Positions 41,470-52,700 of a DNA stretch of 64,000 nucleotides are shown piece after piece (position 1 is the first letter of the stretch; each line of letters starts with the position of its first letter). The notes beneath the pieces were generated by a model. It did no database searches. It worked only from the letters and a program-made list of their open reading frames with translations, and had not been told where the DNA came from. Origin of the DNA: Geofilum rhodophaeum. Its GTDB lineage: Bacteria > Bacteroidota > Bacteroidia > Bacteroidales > Marinilabiliaceae. Both the position numbers and the translations under genes were made by a program. Location: positions 1-64,000 of the forward strand of contig NZ_MWUJ01000001.1 in assembly GCF_002210225.1 (NCBI RefSeq). Direction: 5' to 3'.

Positions 41470-44316
41470 TTAAAACACCGCCTTTAATCCGAGGTTAAAA
41501 AAGCGGGTTTGGGGCGTAGAACCCACGTTCAGCTCCAGCATTTCACGCTCAGGAGCTGCCGTAAATAAATTGTAAGCAGCCAAATACAGACCCAACTGGT
41601 CCAGACCCAGATTGCCCACCACAGCCGATGAAAAGTTATAACTGAGTTGCAGTTGTGCCAGATCAAAACGATCGGTACTGTACATCCAAAAATCAGATGC
41701 TCTGAAATTGTTATCGCCGCTTTGAGTAGTCAAGCGGGGATAAGTAGCTGTTGCCTGAGTTTCCTCAGTCCATCTGCCTCTAACCACTTCGGAGTATTTT
41801 CGATCACCGTACACCCAGTTGTAAGCATCGTTCTTAAAGGCGTAGGCACCGAATCTGGCACTCGCCAAAGCAAAAACACTGATGTTTTTCCATTCCGCTT
41901 TTAAATGCAAACCACCACTAAAGGGGGTACCAAACCATCCTGCTTTTCCGAGAAAAACAACATCCTTGGAATCAATTACCTCATCGTTGTTCTGATCTAC
42001 GTAACTCAAATCGCCGGGCTTTACTTCACCAAAACTGTGCCGGGGGGCAGCTGCAATGGCGGCTTCGTCGGCAAAAAAGCCATTGCTTTCCAATCCCCAC
42101 AAACCGTCTATGGCTTTTCCGGCACGATTCTGATAGGAATCGTCATAATTCTCGGCCCGCTTAAGCGCTTCAGAATCGAACCATAGGCCACTCACCCCAA
42201 GCGTCCAGTTAAAGTCGCCCAATTGTTGACTGTAGGTGGCCGAAAAGTCCACCCCCATTCGTTGATCCTCATTATAATTGGTGTAGGGAACATCGGAATA
42301 CTCCGGATAGCCTGTGCTGAAATAGCTGGGATACAATACACCTGCCTGAACAATATTCCCCGTCATTTTATTAACGAAAAAAGAAGTGTTCAAACGAAGT
42401 TTGTGTTGAAACAGCGCGGCATCAAGGCCCAGATTAAATTCCTCTCGCCGTGGAAAGGTCAAATCAGGATTTGCACCACGACGACGATCGTACATCTTGC
42501 GTGAAACACCATCTCGCCATCCGTGGTACGCGGCATCCTCATGGGTGTAGTAACCTTGGTACAAATAATATTGCTCAACATCCAAATCAGTGTGCAAAAT
42601 TCCGGCAGACGCCGTCAGTCGCAAGTCGTTGATGGCCTGGATGCCCGACATAAATCCTTCCTCATTGAGTCGCCAGGCCAAAGAAGCTGTAGGGTTGAAA
42701 GCACTGCGATTGCCCTCGGGCAAACGGGCAGAATGCACCAGGGCTCCGTTAAACTCCGCCGCATACTTTTTATTGAAGGAGTAGGCCAAATGCATCCCCA
42801 GATTGGCATTGCTCGTGCGATGATAAATCCCTGATTCACTCATCTGATAGCCGGAAGCAATGGCCATAATACTAAGCTTATGCGCATCGTTGAAAACGCG
42901 ATTGTAATTCAACTGACCCGAAAAAGCCAACGTTTGGTCGTACCAGCTCCCACTGACCGACTGGGCACCTGTTTTTGCATCTTTCCCGTACTTGGTTAGG
43001 CTCCCTACCTGGTCGGTCCCTCCATAATTATTCCATGTAGCCTCGTACACAGAATATTCGTTGTCGAACGACAAATTGTACAAGGTGGCATAATCAAAGG
43101 CAAACATGGTTTGAAAACTCAGGCCCTGCAACAAGCCACTTAAATCGGCATTAATGCCAGCGTCAAATTGGAACTGACGACTGTTGTATTTATTGGTTCC
43201 TCCGGCATAAACATCCGCAAAAGCATTGCTTTGATCCAACTGCGTACCCCCCAGCAGGTATTTGCCGTCGATGAGGTAGTTGGAATTATTGACCAGGGTC
43301 TGGGACGCTTCATCGTTGGCCGACAACAAGTCGATGGGCAGCAATGGCGCCACACGGTTGGGTCGCAGAATGGCCGAACTGCTCCAGTAATCGGCATTAA
43401 CGCCTTTGGCGGTATAAAAAATGGCATTGGCATTGATGTAACTGGTTATGGCTTCGTTGATGTCCACATCAATATTACCCCTGACATTAAAACGGTTTGA
43501 AGAATTATTGTCTACAGCCTGACCAAAATCCAGCAAAGAACCTTGCCGATCGTAGCCAAAATTGGTATAATAGCGCGCGTTTTTCCCGCCACCAACGACT
43601 TCAGCCGAAACATCGGTAAAATTGTAGCTCGACTTCAGGTAATCCGAAGAGAAAAAATCCACATCGGGGTAACGATAAGGGTTAAGACCGCTTCCATGGT
43701 TGTAAACATCTTCCTCCGAATACAAAGGCTCCAGTCCATCATTTACACGAGCCTCATTGTAAAGTGTCATGTATTCGGCCGAGCCCAAGTACTTGGGATA
43801 ACTCTTAGGAACATGAAAACCGGCATTGGCCCTGAAATGGATTTTTTGCGTTTCGGCTTTCCCCCTGCGGGTAGTAATACTGACAACGCCCTTGGCTGCA
43901 CGACTGCCGTAAAGAGCTACTGCTGAAACGCCCTTTAAAAAACTGATGTGCTCTATTTCGGAGGGTCGGACGTAAGAAGACGACCGTGGAACGCCATCGA
44001 TCAACACGAGCACATCACCCAGGCCCCAAATATTGCCATTGTAACCGCCCACAAACGCAGACATGCCAAACAAGGAGGAACTGGAGTAAGCACTTTCCAT
44101 TAATTCCTGCACATCAACCACTGCTACGTCTGCAGGCAGGTCGTCTACATTAACTTTACGAAAGGCCAACTGCACCGAAGTTAAACTGTCGGTTAGCGCC
44201 AGCTCCTCCACAGCATCCGCAGGCGTTTCAGCATCCTGGGCCAGAAGTCCATACGGCGCCAACGCCAGCAAGGCACAGCATGCCATTCCTATCTTTAGAT
44301 ATTTCATTGCTTTCAT
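41470..44316 (-). CDS. xusC: SusC-family TonB-dependent transporter (second pair), short N-terminus
   Basis: A 948-residue outer-membrane barrel that imports xylo-oligosaccharides with energy from TonB. After the signal (ALLALAPYGLLAQ) the plug domain carries VLVLIDGVPR and GVSAVALYGSRAAKGVVSITTRRGK. The barrel ends with RFFNLGLKAVF. Unlike its partner XusA it has no N-terminal carboxypeptidase-regulatory-like domain: the plug begins within about 80 residues, and no TonB-box-like string is obvious to me. Shorter second SusC proteins of this kind also occur at this place in other xylan cores. It is followed by its SusD partner after 29 bp. Confidence 0.9.
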   Translation of the reverse strand: MKAMKYLKIGMACCALLALAPYGLLAQDAETPADAVEELALTDSLTSVQLAFRKVNVDDLPADVAVVDVQELMESAYSSSSLFGMSAFVGGYNGNIWGLGDVLVLIDGVPRSSSYVRPSEIEHISFLKGVSAVALYGSRAAKGVVSITTRRGKAETQKIHFRANAGFHVPKSYPKYLGSAEYMTLYNEARVNDGLEPLYSEEDVYNHGSGLNPYRYPDVDFFSSDYLKSSYNFTDVSAEVVGGGKNARYYTNFGYDRQGSLLDFGQAVDNNSSNRFNVRGNIDVDINEAITSYINANAIFYTAKGVNADYWSSSAILRPNRVAPLLPIDLLSANDEASQTLVNNSNYLIDGKYLLGGTQLDQSNAFADVYAGGTNKYNSRQFQFDAGINADLSGLLQGLSFQTMFAFDYATLYNLSFDNEYSVYEATWNNYGGTDQVGSLTKYGKDAKTGAQSVSGSWYDQTLAFSGQLNYNRVFNDAHKLSIMAIASGYQMSESGIYHRTSNANLGMHLAYSFNKKYAAEFNGALVHSARLPEGNRSAFNPTASLAWRLNEEGFMSGIQAINDLRLTASAGILHTDLDVEQYYLYQGYYTHEDAAYHGWRDGVSRKMYDRRRGANPDLTFPRREEFNLGLDAALFQHKLRLNTSFFVNKMTGNIVQAGVLYPSYFSTGYPEYSDVPYTNYNEDQRMGVDFSATYSQQLGDFNWTLGVSGLWFDSEALKRAENYDDSYQNRAGKAIDGLWGLESNGFFADEAAIAAAPRHSFGEVKPGDLSYVDQNNDEVIDSKDVVFLGKAGWFGTPFSGGLHLKAEWKNISVFALASARFGAYAFKNDAYNWVYGDRKYSEVVRGRWTEETQATATYPRLTTQSGDNNFRASDFWMYSTDRFDLAQLQLSYNFSSAVVGNLGLDQLGLYLAAYNLFTAAPEREMLELNVGSTPQTRFFNLGLKAVF

Positions 44317-44346
44317 TTTATTGAATTCATGTTTATTTCTGCTGCT

Positions 44347-46242
44347 CTACCAACCCGGATTCTGCTCAAATTCGGGATAGAGATTAACGTCGGCCACCTT
44401 AAAGGGCAACCAATAGTGTTTTTCGCTGAACTCACGCTCTAAAATCACAGCTTCACGCAAATTCACCACCTGGTTAAGCGAAGGATCTTCGGTGTTGAGC
44501 TCACCAACACGATCAAACTCAAGAGAGGTCTTGAGGGTATAAGGACGCTCCGTTAGAAGCAGCCAGCGACGTAAATCATTGAAGCGATGGGCTTCGAACG
44601 CCAGTTCAACAGCACGCTCCCGACGCAACTCTCCCAGCAGGGCTTCCACTGATCCGGAAAACTGAGCGGCAACAAGTCCCGCACCGGCACGCTCGCGAAC
44701 CACATTGATGGCGTCGAGGGCCGATTTGCCATAACTGGAAGCTGTGGCCGTGGGTGCGTTGTGCCCCATCAATACCGATTCGGCATACATCAGATAAACA
44801 TCGGCCAGGCGCATATAAGGAATATTGATGTGCAGATTACCTCCCCAGTCGAAACCCCGGTCGTGAATATTTACAGTAAGCGGTACAAACTTGCGCAACA
44901 CAAAACCGGTTCGACTTCCGTTGCTGACGCTGCGGTAACTGCCACCGCTGTATAAGTTGGCGTAACGTTCCTTTTCCTGTTCTTCGGGCATGGAGCCTTG
45001 TACCACTTTCACCCCATCAAAAACAAAGTTGGTGTAAAAACGAGGATCGCGGTCGCGCCAAGGAAAGGCAGGATCGTAACCCGATGCCGCATCGGCCTGG
45101 GTAAGATCATTGATGGGCAAGCCATTGGCCATGCCAAAATAGGACACGTAATTGGCCGTTGGATTGAACTTCAAATCCTCTCCGCCAACAATGGAAGGCA
45201 TATATTGCTTGCTGAGGCCCCAGTTGCTTCGATTGGCCGATTTATATGGGGCTCTGAAAATGGCTTCCGTCCCACCAGGTAAAGCCCAGTTTTCGCCGGT
45301 GGTAAAAAAGTTCCGGTGGTACTCATCAAAAGGCAACAATGCATAATCGGCCTGTCCGCCTTCGACCAGACTCAGCACCTTTCCAAAGGCTTCAGCTGCT
45401 GCTTTACAATAATCGGCGTTGTAGGTTTTACTGCCGTTTACGCTGTAATTCATCAGGGGACTGCCTGCCCAGAGATAATTCTTACCCAGGTACGAAAGCG
45501 CCATTATTTTATTGATGCGCAAATCGTTCTGCCCCAGGGTTCTTCTTCCGGCTTCGGTATCGTCCCAATGCATGGGCAGCAACTCGGCAGCAGCCGCAAA
45601 GTCTGCCGCGGCCAAATCGGCACACGCATGGTAATTGAGGCGGGGCAGGGTCAGCGGCTGATCACTGGGCAAAACTTCATTAATATATGGGATCCCGCCA
45701 AAATACTCCATCAACCTATGATGAAACCAGGCCCGGAAGAACAACAGTTGGCCCTGAATCAAATTGCGCTCCTCCTGGGTAGCATCGGTCAGCAGATCCA
45801 TATTGGCCAAACCAATATTGGCCTTGCGAATGCCGTACCAGGCCGAACGCCACAAATCGCGGTGCGAGCGGGAAGCATTCGGATCGTAACCCAGATCCCA
45901 ACGATCACCCGCATCAAGCCAACCGGCACCCCAACCATCGTGCTCTGACTGCCAACCCCAAAAGTTGCCCTGATCCACTTTGTAACCAAAATGAAAGGTT
46001 CCACCGGTGGTCAGGATTTCATCCTCACCCCAATTGAAGGAGTTGGTCCAGTAATTGTTCGAGAACTCCACAATGCCGTTGTACAGCTCTTCAGTATAGC
46101 CCTGAAAATTCTGGAAATTTTGAAAGGCTTCCTCCTCCGAAATGATCGAATCTCCGGTTTTATCCAGATAATCCTCACAGGACATCAAGCCCGCTGTAGC
46201 CAGCAAAAATGCCCCGATCATATATTTTCTAATCTTCTTCAT
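44347..46242 (-). CDS. xusB: SusD/RagB-family surface glycan-binding lipoprotein (first pair)
   Basis: A 631-residue lipoprotein (LATAGLMSC followed by EDYLDK). Typical SusD blocks are GILR-type helices around YGIRKANIGLANMDLL, QLLFFRAWFHHRLMEYFGGIPYINEVL, INKIMALSYLGKNYLWA, and the C-terminal RRERAVELAFEAHRFNDLRRWLL and NPGW end. It should cap the XusA barrel at the cell surface and bind xylan chains. Eighteen bases separate it from xusA, and 30 bp separate it from xusC, so all are one operon. Confidence 0.92.
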   Translation of the reverse strand: MKKIRKYMIGAFLLATAGLMSCEDYLDKTGDSIISEEEAFQNFQNFQGYTEELYNGIVEFSNNYWTNSFNWGEDEILTTGGTFHFGYKVDQGNFWGWQSEHDGWGAGWLDAGDRWDLGYDPNASRSHRDLWRSAWYGIRKANIGLANMDLLTDATQEERNLIQGQLLFFRAWFHHRLMEYFGGIPYINEVLPSDQPLTLPRLNYHACADLAAADFAAAAELLPMHWDDTEAGRRTLGQNDLRINKIMALSYLGKNYLWAGSPLMNYSVNGSKTYNADYCKAAAEAFGKVLSLVEGGQADYALLPFDEYHRNFFTTGENWALPGGTEAIFRAPYKSANRSNWGLSKQYMPSIVGGEDLKFNPTANYVSYFGMANGLPINDLTQADAASGYDPAFPWRDRDPRFYTNFVFDGVKVVQGSMPEEQEKERYANLYSGGSYRSVSNGSRTGFVLRKFVPLTVNIHDRGFDWGGNLHINIPYMRLADVYLMYAESVLMGHNAPTATASSYGKSALDAINVVRERAGAGLVAAQFSGSVEALLGELRRERAVELAFEAHRFNDLRRWLLLTERPYTLKTSLEFDRVGELNTEDPSLNQVVNLREAVILEREFSEKHYWLPFKVADVNLYPEFEQNPGW

Positions 46243-46260
46243 GATGTTCTGGTTTTCCCG

Positions 46261-49200
46261 TTAAAATGTCAGATTAAGACCAATGTTGTAACGCTTAACA
46301 GTGGGATAGGCGCCTTGCGAGGCCCATCCGGTTCCTGCAAAGTTGGACTCCCGGTCGTCGGGCATATCGGTAAGCACCCACAAATTGTTGCCATTAACAA
46401 AAATGCGCAGCGTCTCAATTTTCGAGTTGCGCATAAAATCCCAACGAGAATTAAATGTGTAAGAAATTTCAGCATTCTTAAGGCGCAGGTAGGAGCCGTC
46501 AAACATATAGCGACTGCCCGCACTGTAGCTGCTGGGTGTGCTTTTCCATCGGGGATGGGGCACATCGGCTGTCATCTGCTCCTTACTCCAATAAGTGCCC
46601 TCATCATAAACCAGGGTGTTGCCGCGTTCGAGACTGCTCAGCACAACCTGGCGGGTAACGTTGTTAACGCCATAAAACTGCGCAAAACCGGCAAAACCAT
46701 TCCATTCAAAACCCAGGGTGGATGAATAGGTGTTTTGGGGGGTCGACGAAAAACCATACGGAATGTTGTCGTTGGTATCAATGAGTCCGTCGGCATTAAA
46801 ATCGATGAGGTGATAACTACCCGGTAATTTCTGGTTGTCGTTGGCATCGTGCGGAGTACTGGCGTACAACTCGTCCCAGGTATTGTAATACCCATTGCTC
46901 ACATGCGATCGGGTTTGTCCCAGCACATAACCCACTTGCTTCTGGTAAGCGGGCAACAATTTTGGATCGTCGCGCTCAAGCACCTCGCTATGACTGCGGG
47001 TAATGTTGAAATTACCGTATAATCGGGCATTGGCACCAAGCTTTTTATTCAATCTCAACTCCAATTCAAAACCCTTCACTTCCACTTTACCAAGGTTGGC
47101 CACGGGTGCCTGTGCGCCAAAATAGGAAGGAATGGCCCGATCGGTTCCACTGATGAGAATGTCGGTTCGCTGATCTTCAAAATAATCGAAACTACCAGCT
47201 ACCAAATTGTTAAAAAAGGAGTAATCGACACCCAGGTTGGTTTTCTGTACCTTTTCCCAGTGCACATTGGGATTGCCAAGGGCCGACTCCCGATACCAGG
47301 TATAAGGACTGGTGGCTGGAGTTTCACCGGTAGTTCCAATGCGGGTCTGTCCCCCGTCGGGATCGTCGTACGACCATTGGGTCATATACAACCAGCGGTC
47401 GTCGATGTTGTCGTCGCCAATTTCACCGTAGGAAGCACGCAAACGAAGCATATCCACAAAACCAAGGGGTTTCATGAAATTCTCCTCTGAAATCATCCAG
47501 TTGGCGCCACCCGACGAGAAGAAGGCAAAACGGTATTCGGGACTAAATTTCTCGGATCCGTTGTAAGCACCATTGTACTCTATGGTGTACTTTCCGCCAT
47601 AATTATAGGTGGCTCTAAACACCCAATCCTCACGATAAAACGGCACCTGACTTCCCTTTGCGTTTTCATTACGACTGAACAAGCCCATAGCAGTAATGTC
47701 GTGCAGGTCGTTGATGGTTGTCGCATAATTCAACTGAGTCTGGTAAAAAAAGCTGCGATAAGTCTCCCAATTACGCACTTCTCCTTCGCTGATGGCCCAG
47801 TTTACGCCCTCGGCAAAATCGAAGCGACTGCTGCTGTCGAGCAATTCCTTGTACCGGACTTCACCGGTATCGGGATCAATCCATTTCAACTGCGAATTGT
47901 TGTACAAATCATTGATGCCGCGCTGTGCCTCCACAAACGTATTGTCGAGTGAAACCGTGCCTTTAAAACTAAGGCCCTTGACCAACATACCCAAATCCTG
48001 ATTGAGCGTAAAATCGGTGTTGATTTGACTGGTGGTGGTATATTCCACCCCGCTGGTGGCCAGTATGCGCACAGAGTTCAGTCCCCGCTGTTCATCATCG
48101 GCATAATACCCCCAGGTTCCATCAGAATACCGGGGCAAAAACAAATCCGGTGCAGTAGAATAAGCAGCGATCCAATAACTGTAATCGTCGCCACCGGCAT
48201 TCCATGGTCTTTTGCGTTCGGCGCGCGAACCTGCCAGATTTACACTAAAAGTAGTGCTGGGGGTTAAATCAAAATCAAGGTTAGAACGCACATTCATACG
48301 GTTGTATCCATAACCCGATTCATATCCCCGGTTGTTGTCGTACACCTTAAAAAGATCGCCCTCATTAAGGTAATCGGCACTTACAAAATAGCGCACCAAT
48401 TCGGTTCCTCCGCCAATGCTCACATTGGCGTTGTAGGCCATGGCATAGTCCTTAAATAAAGCATCCTGCCAATCTACATTGGGATAACGCTCTGACTCTA
48501 CTATAGAGCCGGGATAACGGTACTTTCGTGCCATCTCGTAAGGCACGTAATCGCTCCAGCTGTCGGGATTAAGGCCAAGCTCATATTCTATGGCATTGTT
48601 CTTTACCATTATGGCATCGTAGGCATCGAGCTTTCCGGGCAACTTGGAAGGCGACTTAATGGTGGCGTTGGCGTTAACACGAATATCGGCGCGGCCTTCC
48701 TTACCACGCTTGGTGGTTATCAGAATAACTCCGTTGGCCCCACGCACGCCATACACCGCCGTAGCCGAAGCATCCTTAAGTACCGATATGGCCTCAATAG
48801 AACCAATATCCACACTGCTCATAGGCCGTTCAATACCATCGACCAGCACGAGGGGGTCTGAATTGTTCCAGGTACTGCTGCCGCGAATGACAATTTCAGG
48901 ATCTTCTTCACCGGGCATGCCGGTACTCGACGAGGTGATTACACCTGGAACGTTTCCGGTAAGGGCAGCTCCTACGCTGGACACCCCGCCTGCTCGCTCC
49001 AACTGCTCTCCGGTGGTCTGGGTTATGGCAGCAACCACACTGGCTTTCTTTTGCTGACCGTAACCCACAATCACGACCTCATCAAAAATCTGGGAATCTT
49101 CTTCCATAACCACCATCAATTTACTTTTCCCGCCCACATTGATGGTTTGTGATTTCATGCCCAAAAAGGACACTTCGAGCTCCGTATCGCCTTCGGTCAA

Positions 49201-49437
49201 CGGAATGCTGAAGCGACCATCAAAGTCGGTAATGACGCCCACACCCGGACGCCCCTTTACCATAATGGTTACCCCATACAAAGGTTCCTGTCGGGCATCC
49301 ACCACGGTACCTTCCACTACACGACCTTCCTGAGCATACAGACCGGAAAACCCAATCAGGCACAGGAAAAGCACCAGTAGCTTCTTACTCATCCACTGTT
49401 GATACAGTGGCCGTAATCGATTCTTTGTTTTCTTCAT
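46261..49437 (-). CDS. xusA: SusC-family TonB-dependent transporter (first pair)
   Basis: A 1058-residue outer-membrane transporter and first gene of the xus operon. The signal peptide includes LLVLFLCLIGFSGLYA. A carboxypeptidase-regulatory-like domain covers about residues 38-115 (VVEGTVVDARQEPLYGVTI, GVITDFDGRFSIPL). EVVIVGYGQQKKASV is the segment just before the plug. The plug holds VLVDGIERPMSSVD and DASATAVYGVRGANGVILITTKRG, and the barrel closes with VKRYNIGLNLTF. It should import xylo-oligosaccharides delivered by XusB. Its start lies about 120 bp downstream of a -7 box and a candidate HTCS operator (separate entry). Confidence 0.94.
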   Translation of the reverse strand: MKKTKNRLRPLYQQWMSKKLLVLFLCLIGFSGLYAQEGRVVEGTVVDARQEPLYGVTIMVKGRPGVGVITDFDGRFSIPLTEGDTELEVSFLGMKSQTINVGGKSKLMVVMEEDSQIFDEVVIVGYGQQKKASVVAAITQTTGEQLERAGGVSSVGAALTGNVPGVITSSSTGMPGEEDPEIVIRGSSTWNNSDPLVLVDGIERPMSSVDIGSIEAISVLKDASATAVYGVRGANGVILITTKRGKEGRADIRVNANATIKSPSKLPGKLDAYDAIMVKNNAIEYELGLNPDSWSDYVPYEMARKYRYPGSIVESERYPNVDWQDALFKDYAMAYNANVSIGGGTELVRYFVSADYLNEGDLFKVYDNNRGYESGYGYNRMNVRSNLDFDLTPSTTFSVNLAGSRAERKRPWNAGGDDYSYWIAAYSTAPDLFLPRYSDGTWGYYADDEQRGLNSVRILATSGVEYTTTSQINTDFTLNQDLGMLVKGLSFKGTVSLDNTFVEAQRGINDLYNNSQLKWIDPDTGEVRYKELLDSSSRFDFAEGVNWAISEGEVRNWETYRSFFYQTQLNYATTINDLHDITAMGLFSRNENAKGSQVPFYREDWVFRATYNYGGKYTIEYNGAYNGSEKFSPEYRFAFFSSGGANWMISEENFMKPLGFVDMLRLRASYGEIGDDNIDDRWLYMTQWSYDDPDGGQTRIGTTGETPATSPYTWYRESALGNPNVHWEKVQKTNLGVDYSFFNNLVAGSFDYFEDQRTDILISGTDRAIPSYFGAQAPVANLGKVEVKGFELELRLNKKLGANARLYGNFNITRSHSEVLERDDPKLLPAYQKQVGYVLGQTRSHVSNGYYNTWDELYASTPHDANDNQKLPGSYHLIDFNADGLIDTNDNIPYGFSSTPQNTYSSTLGFEWNGFAGFAQFYGVNNVTRQVVLSSLERGNTLVYDEGTYWSKEQMTADVPHPRWKSTPSSYSAGSRYMFDGSYLRLKNAEISYTFNSRWDFMRNSKIETLRIFVNGNNLWVLTDMPDDRESNFAGTGWASQGAYPTVKRYNIGLNLTF

Positions 49438-49556
49438 TTTTCTTGAATTTGAGTTTCAAAACTGCTAAGGGAGAAATAGTGACTGCCGGTTGCAGCAAGT
49501 ACCTCCATCTCTGATTTTGCGCATAAGATTTTTTAACTATAATTAGAGATCTGCAG

Positions 49557-49623
49557 CAAAAGTAGACTGTACCCCACTTGCAGAGTTTCACTCTGGGATA
49601 AACCTTGTTTGATTTCAGATAAA
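49557..49623 (-). promoter_or_regulatory. xusA promoter with candidate HTCS operator
   Basis: Read on the minus strand: half-site TTTATCTG (GATAAA on the plus strand at 49618-49623), half-site TTTATCCC 21 bp downstream (49597-49602), then 32 bp to the -7 box TACTTTTG (49557-49564). A small palindrome, CAGAGTTTCACTCTG at 49581-49595, lies next to the proximal half-site. Direct half-sites two helical turns apart just above the -35 region suit an AraC-type activator. The same layout occurs before the GH5 and GH43 lipoprotein genes. Confidence 0.72.
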
Positions 49624-49685
49624 ATGTGAAGAACTGTGAAAAAAGAAGACGAAATCTGCAGGAAATTCCTCCTTAAGCTAAGACC

Positions 49686-49713
49686 AAAAAAAATGCCACC
49701 CGGAGGTGGCATT
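49686..49713 (-). terminator. Rho-independent terminator of the HTCS gene
   Basis: On the minus strand AATGCCACC and GGTGGCATT form a 9-bp stem around TCCG, followed by eight T residues, just after the HTCS stop codon. Confidence 0.88.
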
Positions 49714-49734
49714 AAGAAAGTGGAAACATCGTGG

Positions 49735-52700
49735 CTAGCGTGGCACGACCTCGGAAGGCGACTTGCCGTAATGCTTCTTAAAAACCGTACTGAAATAACC
49801 TACAGTGGTAAAACCACACAACTCGCTTACCTCGGTGATGCTGTAACTTCCGCTCTGCAAAAACTCAAACGAACGGGCCAGACGAAGGTTGCGGATAAAA
49901 TCGGAGGGACTGTGATCGGTGAGACTCTTGATTTTTTTGTACAAAAGAGATCCACTCACATTCATTTCGGCAGCAAACTGCTCTTTATTAAAGCCGGAAT
50001 TGGCCAAATGTGCTTCCACCACCTCCATGGCTCGAATTAAAAACGCATCGTTGATTTCATTACCCAACAAGGGCTCCTGGCGTGGACCGGCTGAAAGCTT
50101 AAGGGCGCTCTCACTTACCGCCCGCCGATTGTGTATGATGGAGGAGATTTTTTGGGCCAGTAAGCCCAAATCAAATGGCTTGGTGATGTAATCGTCGGCC
50201 CCCAATCCCAAACCGTGCAAATGATCACCCTCTCCGGATAAGGCTGTAAGTAAAATAAGAGGGATATGTGCAGTTTCAAAGGTTGATTTTGCCAAACGAC
50301 ACAACTCAAAGCCATCTCTGCCCGGCATTAAAACATCGGAAACCACCAAATCGGGCAAGTGCTCCTTCATTAATTCCCAACCCCTTATTCCGTCATCGGC
50401 CACCACGACCTTAAAGCGCTCCTGCAGGGCGGTTTTAAGAAAGTTCTGAAGCTCCACATTGTCTTCCACGACCAAAACCGTGAAATCCTTTGGTGAATCT
50501 GAAGCTTCAGGTGCAACAACACTGCCCGGCATCTCAAGAGCCGGACTCCGGTCGACCGGAGTCCGGCTCTTCTCACCGCTATCTCTGGGCAAGACTACGG
50601 AAAATACCGACCCTTTGTTTTCCTCACTCTTCCATTCGATAGAACCTCCATGCAACTTCACATACTTTTGGGTCATCAGCAGGCCTATTCCTGAACCCAC
50701 TACCCTCGAATTAATGGCGTTGTGGCCACGATAAAACTCGCGAAACAGCTGACTGCGCGCCTCTCTGGCGATACCAATCCCTTCGTCCTTGACCTCAAAT
50801 ACCACCTTGCTTTTTTGGGCCTGCAAACGTACCCAGACCTTTTTGCCCGGCAGGGAGTATTTAATGGCATTCGACAGCAGATTATCCACCACTTTCACCA
50901 ACATTCCTTCATCCACGTTGGCCCAGACACCTTCGCCTGGTGCGTCATAAATCAACTCCAGGTCATTATTTTGAGCGTAGGACTGAAACATGGCCACCCG
51001 CTGGTTGACCAGATGACTTAAATCGACCTGCTGCAGCAACAGCTGCTCCTTATCCACATCGGCCTTCTGAAAATCCATCAGTTGGGTAACAACCCCCACC
51101 AGACGATCGACCTGACTGCGGGCCAGACCCAAATAGTATTGTCCTTTTTCGCTGAGACCCTCTTCACGGGCCAACTCTTTAACCGGAGCGGCAATAAGGG
51201 TCAGAGACGTGCGCATGTCGTGCGCGGTATTGGCAAAAAACCTGATTTTCTGCTCCGAATGCAATTGGCGCAACAAACCCATATAATACCGCATCACCAA
51301 CAAAAATCCACCCGTAAGCACCATCGCTACGCTCAACAAAAACCACCAGGTTTCCCAATACGGGGGCGCCTTATTTATCAAAAACACCCGCTCATCAACC
51401 ACCTCCGACATGGCATTGTCGTACATCCGCAGTTTCAACTGAAATTCACCTGAAGGCAGGTTGGAATAATACAGTACACGATTGTCGCCGGGTTGGTGCC
51501 AATCCTGATCAAAACCTTCAAGTTTCCAGGAAAAACGCGGACTAAAAACAGCGCCCAGGGGAAGCATTTCCATCGACAAGGTATTGTGGATGTGTCGCAA
51601 ACGAAGTTGAGTTGTACTATCGGCAGGACTGTTTAATTCAGACAAAAAGCCATCCCGAACCGAGCGCCCTGATACGGAAATGTCCTGAATATAAATACGA
51701 CCATCCGCCCGGGCCGGCAGCAAATGATTGGGATCAAAAACAACCAATCCCCTGTTGGTTCCAAAAGCCAACTCGCCACTTTTTAAGGCCGCATGCGCCT
51801 TGCGATTAAAGGATTGTCGTGCCAACACATCGGTCGAGGGAAAGGTTTCTACCTTTTGGGTATGCGGATCAAACTTACACAGTCCGTTTTCCGTTCCCAG
51901 CCAAAAGATTCCATCATGCACCTGAATGCTGTTGACAAAGCCTGAGGGCAGACCCTCTTCGGTTGAAAACGACACTACCGCTCCACTAAGGCGATCGTAT
52001 CGCACCAGACCGTCCCCAACGGTGCACAACCAAAACGTATTGTCCTGCACCCACACATCCTGCACCAGATAACCATTCAAAAGGATGTCTGCCGTACCGC
52101 TTTCCAGATTCAACAAACTGATGCCGTAGGAACAACCCAGCAACATTTCTCCGGAAGGCAATTCCTTAATCACATTTACAGGATGATTTCCATAATGATT
52201 AAATGTACCCTTCGCGGCATCATAAAAAAGCACATCCCCACGCACCCCTACAAACCACAAACGATCCTTGCTGTCCGAAAAAATATCGTACACATAGTTA
52301 TTTCGAGAGTTGGTGCCGGGCCAATGATCTGAATAGTGTGCCAGTTCCTCACCCGTGACACCGCTTACAACATAAGCCCCTGCCCCATAGGTCCCTGCCC
52401 AAATATTTCCCCGCGCGTCTTCGCATAAGGAAAGAAACACATGTGCCTCCTGTTGCTTGTTGTGGTAAAAAGACTGCCAGCGGTTGGTCTGGCGCAACCA
52501 CCTGGAAATACCGTTGTTGGTGGCCAGCCACAAGTTCCCCCGCCGGTCTTCCAAAACATCGTTCACATCGTTATTAACCAACGAATTGGGGTCATTAACG
52601 AGGTGCTCAATATGTTGCACCGAAGGCGGCAACTGCACGTAATAAGAAGCTCCACCGGTAAAGGTGCACACCCAAATTCGCCCGCGCCCATCGTTAAAGA

